Shown here piece after piece: positions 5,582-5,794 of a stretch of 5,794 nt of DNA. This DNA comes from Halobacteriales archaeon (GTDB taxonomy: Archaea > Thermoplasmatota > SW-10-69-26 > JACQPN01 > JAIVGT01), in the NCBI GenBank assembly GCA_020201485.1, contig JAIVGT010000065.1, positions 1-5,794 of the forward strand. The letters are read 5' to 3'. Both the position numbers and the translations under genes were made by a program. Numbering within the stretch: position 1 is the stretch's first letter; every line of letters starts with the position of its first letter. The notes under the pieces are model-generated. The model saw nothing but the letters and a program-made list of their open reading frames with translations, made no database searches and had not been told where the DNA came from.

Positions 5582-5794
5582 TCAGAAGCGCATGATGGCC
5601 TTGCGGCCCATCGTCTCGACGTATTGGACTTCCTTCCCCTGCTCGATCACTTGGTTGGCGATCTCGGGGTCGGGGATGGGCAGGTCGAACATCTCGTAGG
5701 TCTCCATGTCCATGAGCTGGGCCTGGTCGCCCGTGATGCTCACGACCTGCGCCTGGCGCTTCTCGATGAGGGGCACCTGCACGCGGTCGGTGAC
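5582..5794 (-). CDS. eif5A: Archaeal translation factor aIF5A, C-terminal half
   Basis: The final 70 residues of aIF5A are visible; the N-terminal domain with the lysine that becomes hypusine or deoxyhypusine lies right of the window. The factor binds the ribosome near the E site and helps peptide-bond formation at difficult sequences such as polyproline. The fragment is the C-terminal OB-fold: VPLIEKRQAQVVSI (residues 7-20), the hallmark QLMDMETYEMFDLPIP (26-41), and the closing GKEVQYVE and MGRKAIMRF (62-70). It runs through the window edge in one open frame, so there is no sign of a break. GTG 5782 is internal, since family homology begins before it. This gene is the main evidence for an archaeal source. 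Base composition is somewhat less GC-rich than the neighbours, as expected for a conserved protein. Confidence 0.94.
   Translation of the reverse strand, partial: VTDRVQVPLIEKRQAQVVSITGDQAQLMDMETYEMFDLPIPDPEIANQVIEQGKEVQYVETMGRKAIMRF

Noticed and set aside
1..5794. CRISPR arrays, insertion sequences, tRNA or rRNA genes
   Set aside because: I saw no regularly spaced repeats, transposase-like reading frames, terminal inverted repeats, or tRNA T-loop and acceptor patterns on either strand.

Overview
The window is a gene-dense, very GC-rich stretch that I read as archaeal. The clearest marker is the C-terminal half of translation factor aIF5A at the right edge, supported by a LysW-carrier amino-acid operon with the same gene order I recall from archaeal arginine operons. 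The proteins resemble haloarchaeal homologues in many motifs but lack the heavy Asp/Glu surplus of halophiles. A non-halophilic, GC-rich euryarchaeal lineage (for example an uncultured Thermoplasmatota-type group) is my best guess. It rests on recalled family knowledge, not a search.

Region 1 (1-4214, plus strand) is the 3' part of a LysW-dependent lysine/arginine (or dual) operon. It holds the tail of the ATP-grasp ligase LysX/ArgX, then LysY/ArgC, LysZ/ArgB, LysJ/ArgD and LysK/ArgE, all complete. Every junction overlaps: 1 bp (TGATG), 4 bp (GTGA), 4 bp (ATGA) and 11 bp. This suggests one polycistronic, translationally coupled transcript whose promoter and lysW lie to the left of the window. 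LysX ligates alpha-aminoadipate or glutamate to the C-terminal Glu of LysW. LysZ phosphorylates the carried side-chain carboxylate, LysY reduces it to the semialdehyde, LysJ transaminates it, and LysK releases lysine or ornithine. The visible sequence does not say which product is made.

Region 2 (4215-5081) starts with a 78-bp convergent gap holding a strong hairpin. Then comes pyrF on the minus strand, a type-2 orotidine-5'-phosphate decarboxylase of UMP synthesis with its catalytic Lys/Asp tetrad intact and an inferred GTG start.

Region 3 (5082-5581) holds no gene I can name. I see a possible divergent control region with a 14-bp GC palindrome, then two candidate small plus-strand genes in tandem, 5 bp apart. 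One is 55 aa with an AT-hook-like segment; the other is 61 aa and extremely basic. Because GC-rich DNA leaves several frames open, their reality needs comparative support, but they are the least ordinary part of the window.

Region 4 (5582-5794, minus strand) is the 3' end of aIF5A, convergent with the small genes and cut by the window edge.
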